Shown piece by piece: positions 1-13,500 of a DNA stretch of 64,000 nucleotides. Numbering within the stretch: the stretch's first letter is position 1; every line of letters begins with the position of its first letter. The translations under genes were made by a program, and so were the position numbers. The stretch is taken from assembly GCF_964204645.1 (NCBI RefSeq), contig NC_134026.1, positions 6,262,001-6,326,000 on the forward strand, written 5' to 3'. The notes under the pieces are model-generated. The model saw only the letters and a list, made by a program, of their open reading frames with translations, did no database searches and was not told the origin of the DNA. This DNA comes from Tubulanus polymorphus. Taxonomy: Eukaryota; Nemertea; Palaeonemertea; Tubulaniformes; Tubulanidae.

Positions 1-2
1 AG

Positions 3-2954
3 ATAATAGACGATAATTTACACCCCACTGTTGATTCACAGCTTTTATTTAGCTTAGACATTCCGACTGTAAGAAATAATCAGGACAAAAGAACGAATAA
101 CACAGGCTATCAGTTAATTGATTTCTGTAAGAATCATTCATTAATTATACTCAATGGCAGATGTGGCGGGGACCAGTCTGGTGATTATACTTTTAAGGGA
201 ACTAGTGTTATTGATTACTTTGTATGCGATATTGACCTGTTTGAATATGTTTGCGACTTTCAGATAATGCCTTTTGAACCGCTATTGTCTGATGGACATA
301 ACTCTCTTAGGCTTTGTTTAAGCAGAAATTCTAGGGACACTATTATTGCTGATAATGCTAACAATGAGCAGGTAAATGGAAAGCCATCAATTAGATGGGA
401 CAATAGTAGATCAGATCAGTTTTTCGCGACAGTAGAATCAAGATTATATGACATTGGCCTCAATGATTCACTTATGGATGGATTGCAGGACCCAGGTAGT
501 CAGTCTCTAAACAAAGTAAACGAACTCACTGATAGATTTGTATCTTCCCTGGTGTTAAGTGCCGAAGAATGTAACTTGGTGCTCAATAGGAAAAATAGAA
601 GACGTAGAAGCCCGGTTCATAACAAGTGGTTCAATCGTAGCTGTAGGGATGCGCGTAAAGATTATAATTATAATAAAAACAGATATAGAGGCTGCCCCAC
701 CCCTTCTAACTTTGATGCTTTCAAGAACTCGTCAAAGAAATATAAAAAAATCATCCGGGAAAGTAAGAGAAAACAGAAGGAAACTTTTATTAAAGAACTA
801 CGAGATTGTGAAGTCAATAACCCGAAAAAGTATTGGGCTATGCTTAATTCTGCAACTTATGCAAAAACTAAGGACGCTAATATTGATATTGATATTTTTC
901 TTGAACACTTTATGCAATTAAATGACTTAAATGGTGTAAACGAAGGGAACGATAATATTGAACAACAGAATGATGATCCTCATGTATATGACAACCATAT
1001 TTTAAACTGCGACATAACAGCCGATGAAGTAATGAAAGCTATCTCATTGCTTAAGAACAATAAGGCACCTGGTATAGATGGAATCATTAATGAGTTATTA
1101 AAATTTAGTCGGTATCCGTGCTTAGTTAATATATTACGAAACCTGTTTAATTTAGTTCTTAAGACTGGACATGTTCCGGAGACGTGGTCTATAGGGATAA
1201 TTAAACCTGTTTTTAAAAAGAAAGGCGATCCCACTAATCCTGATAATTATAGAGGTATAACACTAGTTAGCTGTCTTGGTAAATTATTCACAAGTATCCT
1301 TAACCAAAGGCTGTCAACTTTTCTCGATTCAAACAATATAATTAGTGAAGCACAGGCCGGATTTAGACCAAAATATTCTACTACTGACCATATTTACGCG
1401 TTGAAAACAATCGTCGAATTGTACTTATGTCAAGGAAGAAGACTTTTTTGCGCCTTTGTAGATTTTAAGAAGGCTTTCGACTCGGTTTGCCGGGTTACAT
1501 TATGGAGAAAATTGATAGAGAGTAGCATTACGGGGAATTTTTTGAACGTAGTTAAAAATATCTATAATTCGGTGAAATCATGTGTTCAATTTAACGGAAA
1601 CACATCACAGTATTTTGCTGCTGATAGAGGTTTAAGACAAGGTGAAAATTTATCACCTATCCTATTTTCCTTATTCTTAAACGATATTGAAGACTTTTTT
1701 GCTACGCGCGGTAAACCAACTTTGTCGTATATTGAAAAGCTTAATGTGAATTGTGACCCAGAACTAGGGACTTTACTTAACTTATTCATTATCCTTTATG
1801 CGGATGACACAGTCATTCTTGCTGAAGATGAGGAATCTCTCCAGTCACATTTGGATACATTATTTGAATATTGCGCCGACAACGGCCTCACGGTGAATGT
1901 TGATAAAACTAAAATATTAGTCTTCGCTCGAAGTAAAAGTAGGATTAAGCGTATTTCAAAATTCATGTTCGGTAATCAGGAGTTAGAGTTAGTTGAGGAT
2001 TATGTGTATCTCGGAGTGAAATTCAATTGGAACGGTAGTTTCGCTAAAGCAAAAAAATTTCTCTATGATAAAGCTATGAAAGCTATGTATTCTATTATTC
2101 AAAAGGGCAGACGTTTGAAACTTCCAGTAGATGTAATGTTTAAACTATTTGACATGTGCGTCGCTCCTATCGCGTTGTACGGTTGCGAAATCTGGGGATA
2201 TGAAAACCTTGACTTATTAGAAAACCTCCACTGTTTATTTTGTAAAATTATCATGAAAGTTACAAAATATTCCCATAACCTTCAAGTATTAGCGGAGTTA
2301 GGACGTTATCCTATGTATATAAGCGTAAAGCGTAGAATGATTAATTTTTGGGTCAAAACGATAGAGTGCAAACAAAGTAAACTTAGTTCAATTCTCTATA
2401 AGATATCTTATAATTTATATCTGAATGATAGGTTTAAGAGCCCCTGGCTGTTATTTATTAAGAAGACTTTTGATGACTGTGGCCTTTCGTATATATGGAC
2501 ACAACAATCTATGGTAAACTCTAGGACTTCTCCAAAACAATTACACCGTTTACTCCGTGATCAGCATGTGCAAGAGACAGAATTTAGGCTAAATAATAAC
2601 CCGTTATACATTAATTTTAGACAATATAAGAAGGATATCAAATTTGAAAACTATATAAATCGGCTTGATGACGACTTAGTGACCAGCTTATTCCAGTTCA
2701 GGATTGGTTCTTATCTCCTACCTGTAAATAAATTGTCAAATCTCCATCTACCGAGAACCGATAGATTATGCCCCACCTGTAACGTTTTAGGCGACGAACT
2801 ACATTTCATTTTTGACTGTAAATTACTTACCGTATTCCGTGAAAGCTACCTAAATTCAAATACCTTTCGGAATCTTGATGTTTTAAAAAATCCAACTTTT
2901 AAACTTGCTAAATTTATCAAATTAGGTCTGGATGTATATAGATCCCTCCGGTAG
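3..2954 (+). CDS. LINE ORF2 polyprotein: endonuclease C-terminus plus reverse transcriptase (partial)
   Basis: One open frame of about 983 codons enters from the left edge. The first 100 or so residues are the C-terminal half of an APE-type endonuclease, with an NGR...DYTF segment, VIDYFVCD and the SDGHNSL metal-site region. The reverse-transcriptase core follows: NNKAPGIDGI, the NYRGITL block, AGFRPKYST, FVDFKKAFDSV (first catalytic Asp), GLRQGENLSP, and the YADDTVI box at about 1798-1818. Near the C-terminus is a CPTC...H...C zinc-binding motif at about 2770-2820, common in LINE ORF2 tails. Such a protein nicks target DNA and copies its own RNA in place (target-primed reverse transcription). 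No stop or frameshift is seen. An internal ATG at 267 is not the true start, because the endonuclease part lies upstream of it in the same frame. Confidence 0.93.
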   Translation: MIDDNLHPTVDSQLLFSLDIPTVRNNQDKRTNNTGYQLIDFCKNHSLIILNGRCGGDQSGDYTFKGTSVIDYFVCDIDLFEYVCDFQIMPFEPLLSDGHNSLRLCLSRNSRDTIIADNANNEQVNGKPSIRWDNSRSDQFFATVESRLYDIGLNDSLMDGLQDPGSQSLNKVNELTDRFVSSLVLSAEECNLVLNRKNRRRRSPVHNKWFNRSCRDARKDYNYNKNRYRGCPTPSNFDAFKNSSKKYKKIIRESKRKQKETFIKELRDCEVNNPKKYWAMLNSATYAKTKDANIDIDIFLEHFMQLNDLNGVNEGNDNIEQQNDDPHVYDNHILNCDITADEVMKAISLLKNNKAPGIDGIINELLKFSRYPCLVNILRNLFNLVLKTGHVPETWSIGIIKPVFKKKGDPTNPDNYRGITLVSCLGKLFTSILNQRLSTFLDSNNIISEAQAGFRPKYSTTDHIYALKTIVELYLCQGRRLFCAFVDFKKAFDSVCRVTLWRKLIESSITGNFLNVVKNIYNSVKSCVQFNGNTSQYFAADRGLRQGENLSPILFSLFLNDIEDFFATRGKPTLSYIEKLNVNCDPELGTLLNLFIILYADDTVILAEDEESLQSHLDTLFEYCADNGLTVNVDKTKILVFARSKSRIKRISKFMFGNQELELVEDYVYLGVKFNWNGSFAKAKKFLYDKAMKAMYSIIQKGRRLKLPVDVMFKLFDMCVAPIALYGCEIWGYENLDLLENLHCLFCKIIMKVTKYSHNLQVLAELGRYPMYISVKRRMINFWVKTIECKQSKLSSILYKISYNLYLNDRFKSPWLLFIKKTFDDCGLSYIWTQQSMVNSRTSPKQLHRLLRDQHVQETEFRLNNNPLYINFRQYKKDIKFENYINRLDDDLVTSLFQFRIGSYLLPVNKLSNLHLPRTDRLCPTCNVLGDELHFIFDCKLLTVFRESYLNSNTFRNLDVLKNPTFKLAKFIKLGLDVYRSLR

Positions 2955-3086
2955 TGTGTGTAAATAGTATGTTGTAAATAACGTTTGTTATGTTTCAAAG
3001 TGTTTTTATCTACTGTTTTTGTAAATAATTGTAAATACTGTTTCTTTTCCTCCATATACCATGGAAATGGTTGGAGTGTAATAAAT

Positions 3087-3129
3087 ATTCGTATTCGTAT
3101 TCGTATTCGTATTCGTATTCGTATTCGTA
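3087..3129 (+). repeat. TATTCG hexamer microsatellite (LINE 3' tail)
   Basis: About seven perfect copies of the hexamer directly follow the LINE 3' UTR (AATAAATATTCG...). The perfect copies fit a recent insertion. Confidence 0.9.
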
Positions 3130-3295
3130 GTCAGAACTGAAGAGAACCGCAGCACCGACAGAACAACGAAAAGCATTTTGAAAAATTCATTAATGATTCA
3201 TAAAATTATTTATATTTTCGAAATATTAGAACACAATAAAACATTAAATACGGATCAGCAGTGTTTACATCAAAATTAAGTCATAAGTTCATATC

Positions 3296-4784
<1,489 letters not shown>

Positions 4785-5441
4785 CACTTATGTTGTGACA
4801 TTACCGATGAAACTTCAATCACTAAAACTAAAAGGGGTAGGTTTATCAAATTCTTCAGTTTCAAAGCATCAAAAGATCCAAAACCCAGAAGTAAAACGGA
4901 TACGCTCCACTCGAGATTCTTACGTCTAAACAATAAAACACGGCGCATAATCTCGCATGCCAGTGTGTGCTCGAACCCATAAATCCATTACCGGGCTTTA
5001 CTTACAACCTTAGTTACTTAGCAACAATAACAAGATGGCTGCCTTTGCTTAGAGTAGAAAATTTGTATTTTGTCTCCGATCTGTAAATCTAAAGGTAAAT
5101 ATCGTGACGTTGCGCTTGTAAATGAGTCGATTATTGCTTAAATCTGTAAAATAAATGCCCACAGCAACAGAAAAAGAAAGAAACATACCTTCTTTTGCTT
5201 GTTTTGGTATTTTCTTGTTAGTTTTGGTCAATCAACAACAAAAAAATGTCAACGACCTGGTAGTCAGTGTCTGTCGACAAAGACAACGTCCGACAAAACG
5301 TCAACAACGTTTTTGTTGAATTTGTAGTTGTTGTTGTTAGCTGTGTACCCTCTCCCTACCTTTATAGTCTCTCTAGTCTTATAGTATTTTTTATGAAATT
5401 ATAACACTTTCTTCCTGACATAGAAAACCGCAAAGCCGAAA
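4785..5441. promoter_or_regulatory. Divergent ASPDH/DRC2 promoter region
   Basis: The 657 bases between the two start codons must hold both promoters and 5' UTRs, since ASPDH reads left and DRC2 reads right. It contains an RFX-type X-box at 5013-5025 and GTTGTTGTT-rich stretches near 5300-5340. I see no clear TATA box placed for either gene. Confidence 0.6.
5013..5025. promoter_or_regulatory. X-box (RFX transcription factor site)
   Basis: GTTACTTAGCAAC is an imperfect inverted repeat of half-sites GTTACT and AGCAAC with a one-base spacer. It matches the RFX X-box form GTTRCY-N-RGYAAC. RFX factors switch on motile-cilium genes, and the flanking gene DRC2 encodes a ciliary protein. The site lies 417 bases upstream of the DRC2 ATG and 229 upstream of the ASPDH ATG. 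Confidence 0.6.
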
Positions 5442-8400
5442 ATGCCGAAAAAGAAGAAGAAGAGTGCGAAACTGTCTAAAATGACGGAAGAAGAGCGAAT
5501 CCTGTATCTGGAACAGCAGAGAATTGCTGAGGAAGAAATGAAGAAAAAGAAGGAGGATATGTTGACCCAGTTTCTGAAGGTAAAAGAAATCATTTGTAAA
5601 GTTTTGATTAAGAACTTGTGGTTTTATGATTACAAGCCGGACTTGTGCTCACATTTAATTGTTCGCTGTTTTTTGATAGGATAAACTCGTGAAAGAAGAA
5701 AGAGCCACGAAATTCAACCTGAACAAATTGAATCATCAATGGAGGAATATAATGAGAGAAGCGAAATCGAAAGAGCTTAAAAAAGACATTGAAATAATGA
5801 GTCAAACGTTTGAAAGAGTTGTCGATCGTAAAGAAAGCGTTATTAAATCATTAGCTAAAGATCTAATGGAAGCTGAAGAGCAGTATAGTATGGCTTTACG
5901 CAGTCATCTACAGAATGTTGATAACCTGGTTGGTAAGTATTGCTTATTCAACAGCTTATCCTCTGTCTGGACTCCACAGTTAGGCCTTATTACGTTTGAC
6001 TGAGTTTGGAATATTTTTACTTAATTCCGACTTCGAACTCGATCCAGATTATTTGGGGCCATAACATCGTTTTCTCTATGGATATATTGGTGTAAATCTG
6101 TAGCCTGGAACCCTGCACCCTCTCAGACATCAGACATCTATCAGTGTTTTTGAAAATGTGCAGATAAAATGTCTGGTGTTTGTAGTTCATTTTCAATTAG
6201 AAATATCTTGTTTGAAGTTCTGAATACATTAAGTGAAGGACAATAAAAAATGGTAGAATGGTGATAAAGTATTGGATGTCTTGTTCTCTCTAGATTGAGA
6301 TATGCTGGTCCTAGCAGCAGATTGATACCTGTTTTATTAGAGGCATTTTGGACAGGAGAAATGGTTGGACATTTTTGTTTGTTTGTTGAATTGAATAAAA
6401 ACAATTTTCGTAAATGCTGATTTTACAGATTTACAGACACAACGTCTGGGAACTTTACGCGGTGAATTCACCGGTGAATTACAGACATTGAAAAAAGAAT
6501 TCGATTCCGAGCGGTTGCTGATCGTCGATCAACACAATAAAGAGATCACCGATTTACAAGACATCATGTTCGCGATGGAGCAAAATTTCACCGAACGAGA
6601 AAATGAGGCGAAATCCGACTTTCAAAGTCTTCGAGATGAAATCAAAAATAAGGTCGGTGCAAACGTTTGAACTTGATTGACTTGAAAGTTTGATTCTGTG
6701 GTGATAGATATTCCCATTGACCCAGGACCCAGTTGCATGGTTTTGAGTTGAATTTAAAATCACTTGATTTTCGATTGATGATAATTTATTCAGCCTAGTA
6801 AACTCCATATAGAATATGCTCATTGGCTTTAAATCATGTATGAAAAGAGAAAACTAAAACAGGTTTAATTAAAAGCTTTGATGAAGAAATGGGATTTGAG
6901 CTTAGATTTAAAAAAAACATTAAAGGACTAGATTTGATTAGGTTACTTATTCGGTAGTCATTAGTTAATTCTACACAGTGAAATATGTACTAACTACAGC
7001 AGAACAGGCTTCACTTAAAATCTTTGCCTCCTTCAATTGAAGAGAAAGTGGAAATCATTGTTATTGTTAATCGAAAATGTTGTATTCATTTGCTTGATAT
7101 TTTCTATAGAATCTTGAGGAGAAACACGCGTTAAGGGTTCAGTTAGAGACAGCTGTTGAGGATCTGTGGCAAGCGTTTCAGGCGGCGCTGAAAAACTATA
7201 ATGAAACGACCGAGGAACGTAAAAACGCGTTCGAAGCTCTGAAAGCGAGGGACGAGAAAAGTGCGGAAGAAATCGAAACCCAAATGAGAAAATTACAGAG
7301 AATTTCTGTAAGTAGCGATCTATCATATGACGGTTGATTGTAGGAAATGAAAAATTATTGAACCTGTGTTTTGTACTGTGTCTTATTTCAGGATCAGATC
7401 GGGCAGCTAAAATCTAAAATGGGACAAAATACTAAAGAATGCGAAGAACGCAATAAGAATTTGAAAGAGGTGAGATATCGATATGAAACTGCAATGAAAA
7501 AACCAAATAGATCTTAAGAAAATATCAAAAACTCTGAATTTTCAGCAAATGAAGGATCATTCTTTGAAAATGGTTTTTAGTTGAAAACCATAAAATATGG
7601 TGTTCTTGATAAGTTTTTCTGTGTTTTCAACTTAAGTCAATATCTATGAAACATTGCAAATCTCTACTTTCTCAGTTTGTAATGATTGTTTGTTTTACAG
7701 GAGAGAGAAGTGATGGTCGCTCATTTCCAGGAATTAAAAGGACAAATGAATAAATTACGAGACGGAGAACGTGAACGACTGACAAAACTGACTCTCGAAA
7801 GTAACTCGGCGATCAAAGAATTGAAACGGGTTTCGGAAAAGGTTAATTATTCACAATTCACTGTAGAAAATGAGCTGATTTTTGAGTGTAGAATTTAAGA
7901 ATTTAGTGAACCAGTGCCACAAAACCAGATAGAGATAACTTGATAGTTCATTTCAAATACTCCAACCCTAGTAAAATCTATACCAAGAACTTCGAAACCA
8001 GCTCCTCATTCTCAAAGTTGAAACCAGCTCCTGATTCTCAAAGTTAAATATTTGAAAATGAGCTCATGAAAAAAATTGATGATAATGAACTACTGTTGAA
8101 ATGTACGTTTTTATCTATAACCACTTAATTGTTCAATGTGTTTTTTACAGGGTGAACGGATATTGAAATTAGCAGAAATGTGTCGTCGATTAGAAACTGA
8201 AGAAGAGAAAGTTCTGCCGTTTTACGCTACGTCTCTGACTCAAGAGGAGCAAGACGACGTCAGCGCTGCCGTAAAAGAAGCGCCATCCGAACCACTTGCA
8301 GAGGTAAAATATCAAATACAACCCGTTGGTTGCGCAGTTCTCTGTCATTTTGACTGTAGAGTTAAAATAAGTTTCATACTGAAGAGTCAAATCTTAAAAA

Positions 8401-9845
8401 ACTGCAAACGAACCCCCGGATCCAGTTCCACATTTATGAGTTAAGATTTTGCTCCGAGTTAAAATATTGAAAATGAATTAATTTTAACTCCAGGTTGTTA
8501 GGTCAGGACCCAGTTCCATAGTTCAGAACACCGAGTTCCATAGTCAAAATTAGCTTCAGATTTGTCTCGGGGTTGAAAAAGCTGAACTCAAAAAAATCTA
8601 ACCACAAACTGAATCCTGAACTGAAACTGTCTGAGGTAGATAGTATATAATGTATTATGAATGTTTATTTAGGTGATGCATGAATACGAATCGTTGGAGA
8701 ATTTCTGGAAACGTTACAACAAAGTCTTACTGGATAAAGTTGCCCTGTCTCGTGAGAAGACTAGTTTACTGAGTGAAAATCAACAGTTGAGAACATTACT
8801 GAAACAATACCTCGACGGAATATCAGTGAACGACGAAATATTGAATCAAACCAATCCTTTGTTCGTGATCAATCATAAAACTAATGTCCAGTAAGTATTC
8901 TTATTATCTTATCATCAAAGTGAAAAAAATACCTTTCATTTTGGGCGGCCACTTACCTGGAAATCAGGGAAATTTCTTTTTAAAAGATTCAGGGAATTTT
9001 TGTAAAAAAAAAGCTTAAAATCTGCGAAAAATTCTGGAAAATTAGTTTAGATTGCTAGGTCTGGCGTAAAATCAAACAGTTTCCACCTATGTTTTACATT
9101 TTGGACTGTGTTAATTGATTGGATTCTTAGCTGAGCAGAATAGATCAGCGGAACACATCGTGCATGTCAGGGAATAGTCCGGGAAAAAGCAAGTCAAAAG
9201 TGGCCACCCTGACGCATCCATGGGAAGAGCAGTCAGAAATCCTCTCAATTGAAAATCAGCACAATTTAGGATGCATACATTGTGTACACCCCCTTATTTT
9301 GAGTGAAAATCTTTTCCTTTTAACAGGAAATGTTTTGTCACTTTTCGAAGCAACGATTCCTTAGAAATTAATGGAATATTTTCATGATTTTAATCCTGCG
9401 GACTAGAGTCCAAAGAATATGCTGATGGGATGACCTCCGGTGAAAAAAAGAAACTTCGATAAAAATGATTGATAATAAGTTATTAGTCTCGTTGTAGCTA
9501 TTATACGGGGGGGGGGGGGAAATGTATTCAACCTGTTTTATAATTATCAGATCAACAGATTTTATATAGTTCAGCTTCAGACACTCAAACCAGTAGATTA
9601 TATGTAATTATCTGAGGCAATTATGCATCAGCGTTAATTAGTGTTAATATTAACACTAATTAATCCTTTCACAGAAATCAGGATATGTCTGATCGTATAC
9701 AGTTATGATTTAGTTCGCTGAGGTATTTTTTTGTGCGGTATTTTTCAGGTTGAACGTACCAGTGGTCGATCCCCGAGTTCAGCGTCCAGCTAAAACTGTA
9801 GTGGAAGCAGCTCACGTTGTGAAGCATATCGCCGTTCCTAACTGA
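5442..9845 (+). CDS. CCDC65: Dynein regulatory complex subunit 2 (CCDC65/DRC2)
   Basis: Exons: 5442-5579, 5680-5932, 6429-6652, 7110-7307, 7392-7469, 7701-7841, 8151-8303, 8673-8890, 9749-9845 (TGA); 1500 bases, 499 residues (human 484). All junctions are GT..AG and in phase. DRC2 is a coiled-coil subunit of the nexin-dynein regulatory complex, which links axonemal doublets and tunes dynein in motile cilia and flagella. The protein opens with a lysine-rich MPKKKKK start. Family landmarks are [15 protein letters not shown] and [19 protein letters not shown] (exon 2), [14 protein letters not shown] (exon 3), [13 protein letters not shown] and [15 protein letters not shown] (exon 4), [13 protein letters not shown] (exon 6), [20 protein letters not shown] (exon 7) and [13 protein letters not shown] plus [16 protein letters not shown] (exon 8). 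Nearly all of it is heptad-rich helix. The start has strong support because the first codons match the family N-terminus. Confidence 0.96.
8943..9211. mobile_element. MITE with GGGTGGCCACT-type terminal inverted repeats (copy 1)
   Basis: This copy lies in the last intron of DRC2. It starts GGGCGGCCACT and ends AGTGGCCACCCTG, so the ends are inverted repeats. The body is AT-rich with recurring TCAGGGAA words. Related copies lie in TAOK introns at about 58402, 59790 and 61180, and the 61180 copy aligns through the interior (AAATCAAACAGT, GTGCATGTCAGGGAA). It has no coding capacity, so it is non-autonomous. Confidence 0.75.
9634..9663. repeat. Perfect 30-bp palindrome
   Basis: Each half is TTAATTAGTGTTAAT, and the second half is its exact reverse complement with no spacer. 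It lies in the last intron of DRC2, 86 bases before exon 9. Confidence 0.9.
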
Positions 9846-10527
9846 GAGAAATCAACTCGAAATCATCTACAATTCATGCGTTCAGTGCCGAGACAATTCT
9901 CTCTTTGTCTTAATCGAAAATATCTGTGATAAAAACAGAATAAGAACTGAGTTTTTAAAATGATTTAATTCATGTGTGGATAATAATGATGTTATTAGTT
10001 GTAAATAGAATTTTATTAATTTATATCGATAACTTCATTTTCTTGTCTACTTATATCGATCATATCGTTTTACTACATTATCGAAGAACAGGTTCCCCGT
10101 CCAATAAGTGCTGTCCGTACTTATGATAGAAAATCGTACAGTCTTTATTAAACATTGCCACTTAAATGATTTTACGCGAAAATTAAATCTATTCGTAAAG
10201 AACTAATTTTTTCAAAGGTCGATATACTCCGTTTATGTGTCTATGAAATATATTTATTTGTGAAAAAAAAGAAGTCGTTTTATTTTTCTCCCTTCTTATC
10301 TGTCTAAATACAAGGAGCACTTTGTACACTATTGGATAAGAGTTCTGCGTAGTTCACATTTATGCTACTAGAGGAGCTGTAGTAGTGTATGGTGGGATAG
10401 ACTACCCACACTGACACACGGTAGTGTGAATCCAGGAAGGCTAACAGTATGTACGGCTCCGTGTTTATTTCCTGGAAACTAAATGGATATTGCGATATAG
10501 GATAATCTCAACTGGTGTTAATTGACC
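9846..10527. other. DRC2 3' UTR and lectin-CUB gene 5' region
   Basis: This 682-base AT-rich spacer has no open frame of note. A possible poly(A) signal ATTAAA for DRC2 is at 10147-10152. The right half must carry the promoter and 5' UTR of the lectin-CUB gene, but I find no clear core element. Confidence 0.5.
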
Positions 10528-13500
10528 ATGGACGATCGGTTATTAGTAACTGTCATCTTTATACAAGCTGTTATTCTTCTTTTGAAAACCGTTGACGGTA
10601 AGTATTCACTCGACCGTGTTCACAGACACGCGCCTAATTGTCTCATCTCCGACTCTCTTCCCGATACCTTTCTACTCGATACTAATTCAGTTTTTATTAG
10701 GTTTTTGAAAACGAATTGAGTTGTCTTACGTAATTTAGATACATGTTTTATTGTTTATCTACGTAAGCAGCCCTTTTTTCTATTTACTGATTAGGTTAGG
10801 CCCTACCTGCCATCTGGGAATATACTGTGATTACATTAATTATTTAAGGTTTTTCACTGAATATAGGATATTCATATCGATATTCTTGTATATTGAGGCT
10901 TTAATTTAGTTCACTAAGCTCCTGTTTGATTCTTCAGTTACCGTACAAGAGCTGTCCTATTTCATTTATCAGTTTACCCTGGTACCTAGAATCTGGGAAT
11001 ATGATGATAATGTCATTGTATCAATGAATGTCAGATATCAACAGGCTTAAATTCAGTTCACTGGATGGACCTCCTGTGAGAAGATAAAGCTTTTATGAAT
11101 TGAGGAGATAACATTTAAGAATGCAGCACTCAATATTATCCCCAATACACTCATGTGAACTACTCAGATTCATTGATGTTTGGGACAATTTCAGTGATAA
11201 ATGACAAGAAAACAAGATCAAATCTTCAGCTAACATTCATTCCATCAACAAACAAACATGCATTTTTAATATAGAATAGTCTTTCATGTGTGGTTATATT
11301 TAGATTGTGCAGGATGGTCTGGAATACGCCAACATTTTCAAATCTAATTTCATCTAGCTGTTCATTACATTTGCGCGGTGATTTGATTTTTGACGAAATG
11401 AGATTTTGTAATTTTACTGTAAGGAAGAACTGCATAACTATCGGATTAGAAACAAATCCCACTGGATCTAGGAAGGCTTAATCTTGTCTATTTATGAAGA
11501 CAATTTGATCATGAAGGTCTTTGACGTTAATCCATGATTGAAATCCCCTCACTGTAACTATGTTCAATAGAAATTGCATTCTTTTGAGGCCAAGAGTGTG
11601 ATGTCTTGAACGTTTTGGCACTGAATGGGTGTTTTGTACAGAAAGGTCTGTAGTGAATTGAAGATATTGTCCTCATCTGCCGGTGACCTGCGTACAACCT
11701 CCGTAAACTGTCAAAGCTACCTTCTTAATCTTCATTCCTATCAATAGATACATCGCACACAAGTAGGCCTAGACTGCCAACCACTTCACAATCACAATAA
11801 CAACTCCAGAAAAGGATTCTATCATTTTTTGGTACCAGACATAGGTCTATCTTTATCCACAAGGCTAAAACAATGATACCTTTTTTTTCCTTATCGGCCG
11901 GATCGTTTTGTTGTAATCAGTTCATTTCTATAAATGCTGCGTCTGTTATGGTAAAATTTATCATGATATCATGATTTGAAAATAAAAGTAATGTACAGGG
12001 TAGATAGGCAGGCGACCGGATCAACTTTTAAGCTAAGCAGTAGGGAGGAACAACGTGTCATCTTTTTTAGCCTAAATTATCTTCATTCTCGATCAAATCA
12101 TAGTATTTCTTGATTGTTTTTATCAGTTTCCGAATATAGACTTTCTAAAAATCTTGACCATTACAGAATTCCGATACCATCATCAACAATACATGAAGAT
12201 AATAAATACATAATGTATTTTTGATACCATGTACATATGTGCTTGTCAAAGACAGATGGCTTCTGTGTTGAAGCTATGATCTAATTTTGATATGTTTAAC
12301 TATGACTGTACAAATTTACCCGTTGTTTAACGCTGTCATTTTAATGGACTTTCAAAAATACAAGACTGTCAAACATTCATATTGTAGCTAAATGGTTTTT
12401 TGTATACACGCACTTATAAGCTGTTGGTGACTGATTTGAACATTGTCGAGCATTCCTCGAGCTCTGTATGCGCCATTGAATTCTTTCGCAAGACGGGCAA
12501 AATATCCATTGAAATCCGTCCGATTGAAATAGATATAATGGTTTCGCATACTGAGAAAAAACAGCGTGTGGGTTTGAAGTTTGTTTCCATATCAAAAATG
12601 TATATGTAATGTAGAAGTGTCTATTCGGACTGTATTATTTCATGCCTTTCTCGTCCGAACCTGTTTGCGACTTTTTATTATTGCATAAGAAACGGTGTAA
12701 TGTTTCGGTGACTGATCATCAATCATTCTTTTCACTGAAACGATCAAAATCATTCAATAAATCAACCGGGGGTTTCTATACTCTCATTGATGGATACACA
12801 TTCTCCAAACGCAGAAACAACTCGCATTTGCATCTGCTGGCGGTGCGGGCGCGCGGTTAAATGAATTGTAAAATTCTGAAAGCCTTCTCAGGGTGAAGAT
12901 ACTAACAATGAAATGGAGTATTAATAATTTAGCTTCGGAGACCACTCGCTCATCAATCAAACCTACAGATAAAGATGGAATGTAGAATTTTTCCGGGCGG
13001 TAAATGTGGATTCGTTCTATCCATGCAGATGGTTGGCGTTATCTAATGTTTGATGCGAGGGAGGGGTATACGCGGGGGCAACTTCTCTACGTGTATTTAA
13101 CACACTCAAACGCGCTCGAACGCGGAACAAGAAAAAAAACGCATTCATCAATACAATCCTCCTGTATATAACAGTCTCTTTCCCTCTTCAATTCCCTGTT
13201 TGTTAATTCAATGAAAACCTCGATAACTGCTGCTATTTTATTTGCTCCTTTACTTTTATCTATGCTGCATGATAAGCAGTTTTACTGTTCGGTGTATATT
13301 TACCCAACCGCAGGATTGTTGATCGACCACTGGGATCGGTATTTCATTACTGCTGACGAATTTCGTATCAAAAATGAATGCGTTTACGTCTGCCAAAATA
13401 TCGGCGCGTAATTTTCGAACTCTTAACCTCGTATACATTAGAAGAAAAAAAAAACGTGCAACTACGAAAAGACTTTTCAGCCCGGTCATGCTAAGGGTGG

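Larger units (their letters stand above)
1..3129 (+). mobile_element. LINE (non-LTR) retrotransposon, 3' portion
   Basis: The left 3.1 kb is the 3' part of a non-LTR retrotransposon. It has an open endonuclease plus reverse-transcriptase frame to 2954, a 3' UTR of about 130 bases, and a tail of about seven copies of a TATTCG hexamer ending near 3129. A microsatellite tail in place of poly(A) is typical of CR1/L2-like and related clades, but I cannot fix the clade. The 5' end lies outside the window. The element sits tail to tail with ASPDH, ending about 165 bases beyond the ASPDH stop codon. The frame is undamaged, which suggests a young copy. Confidence 0.9.
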
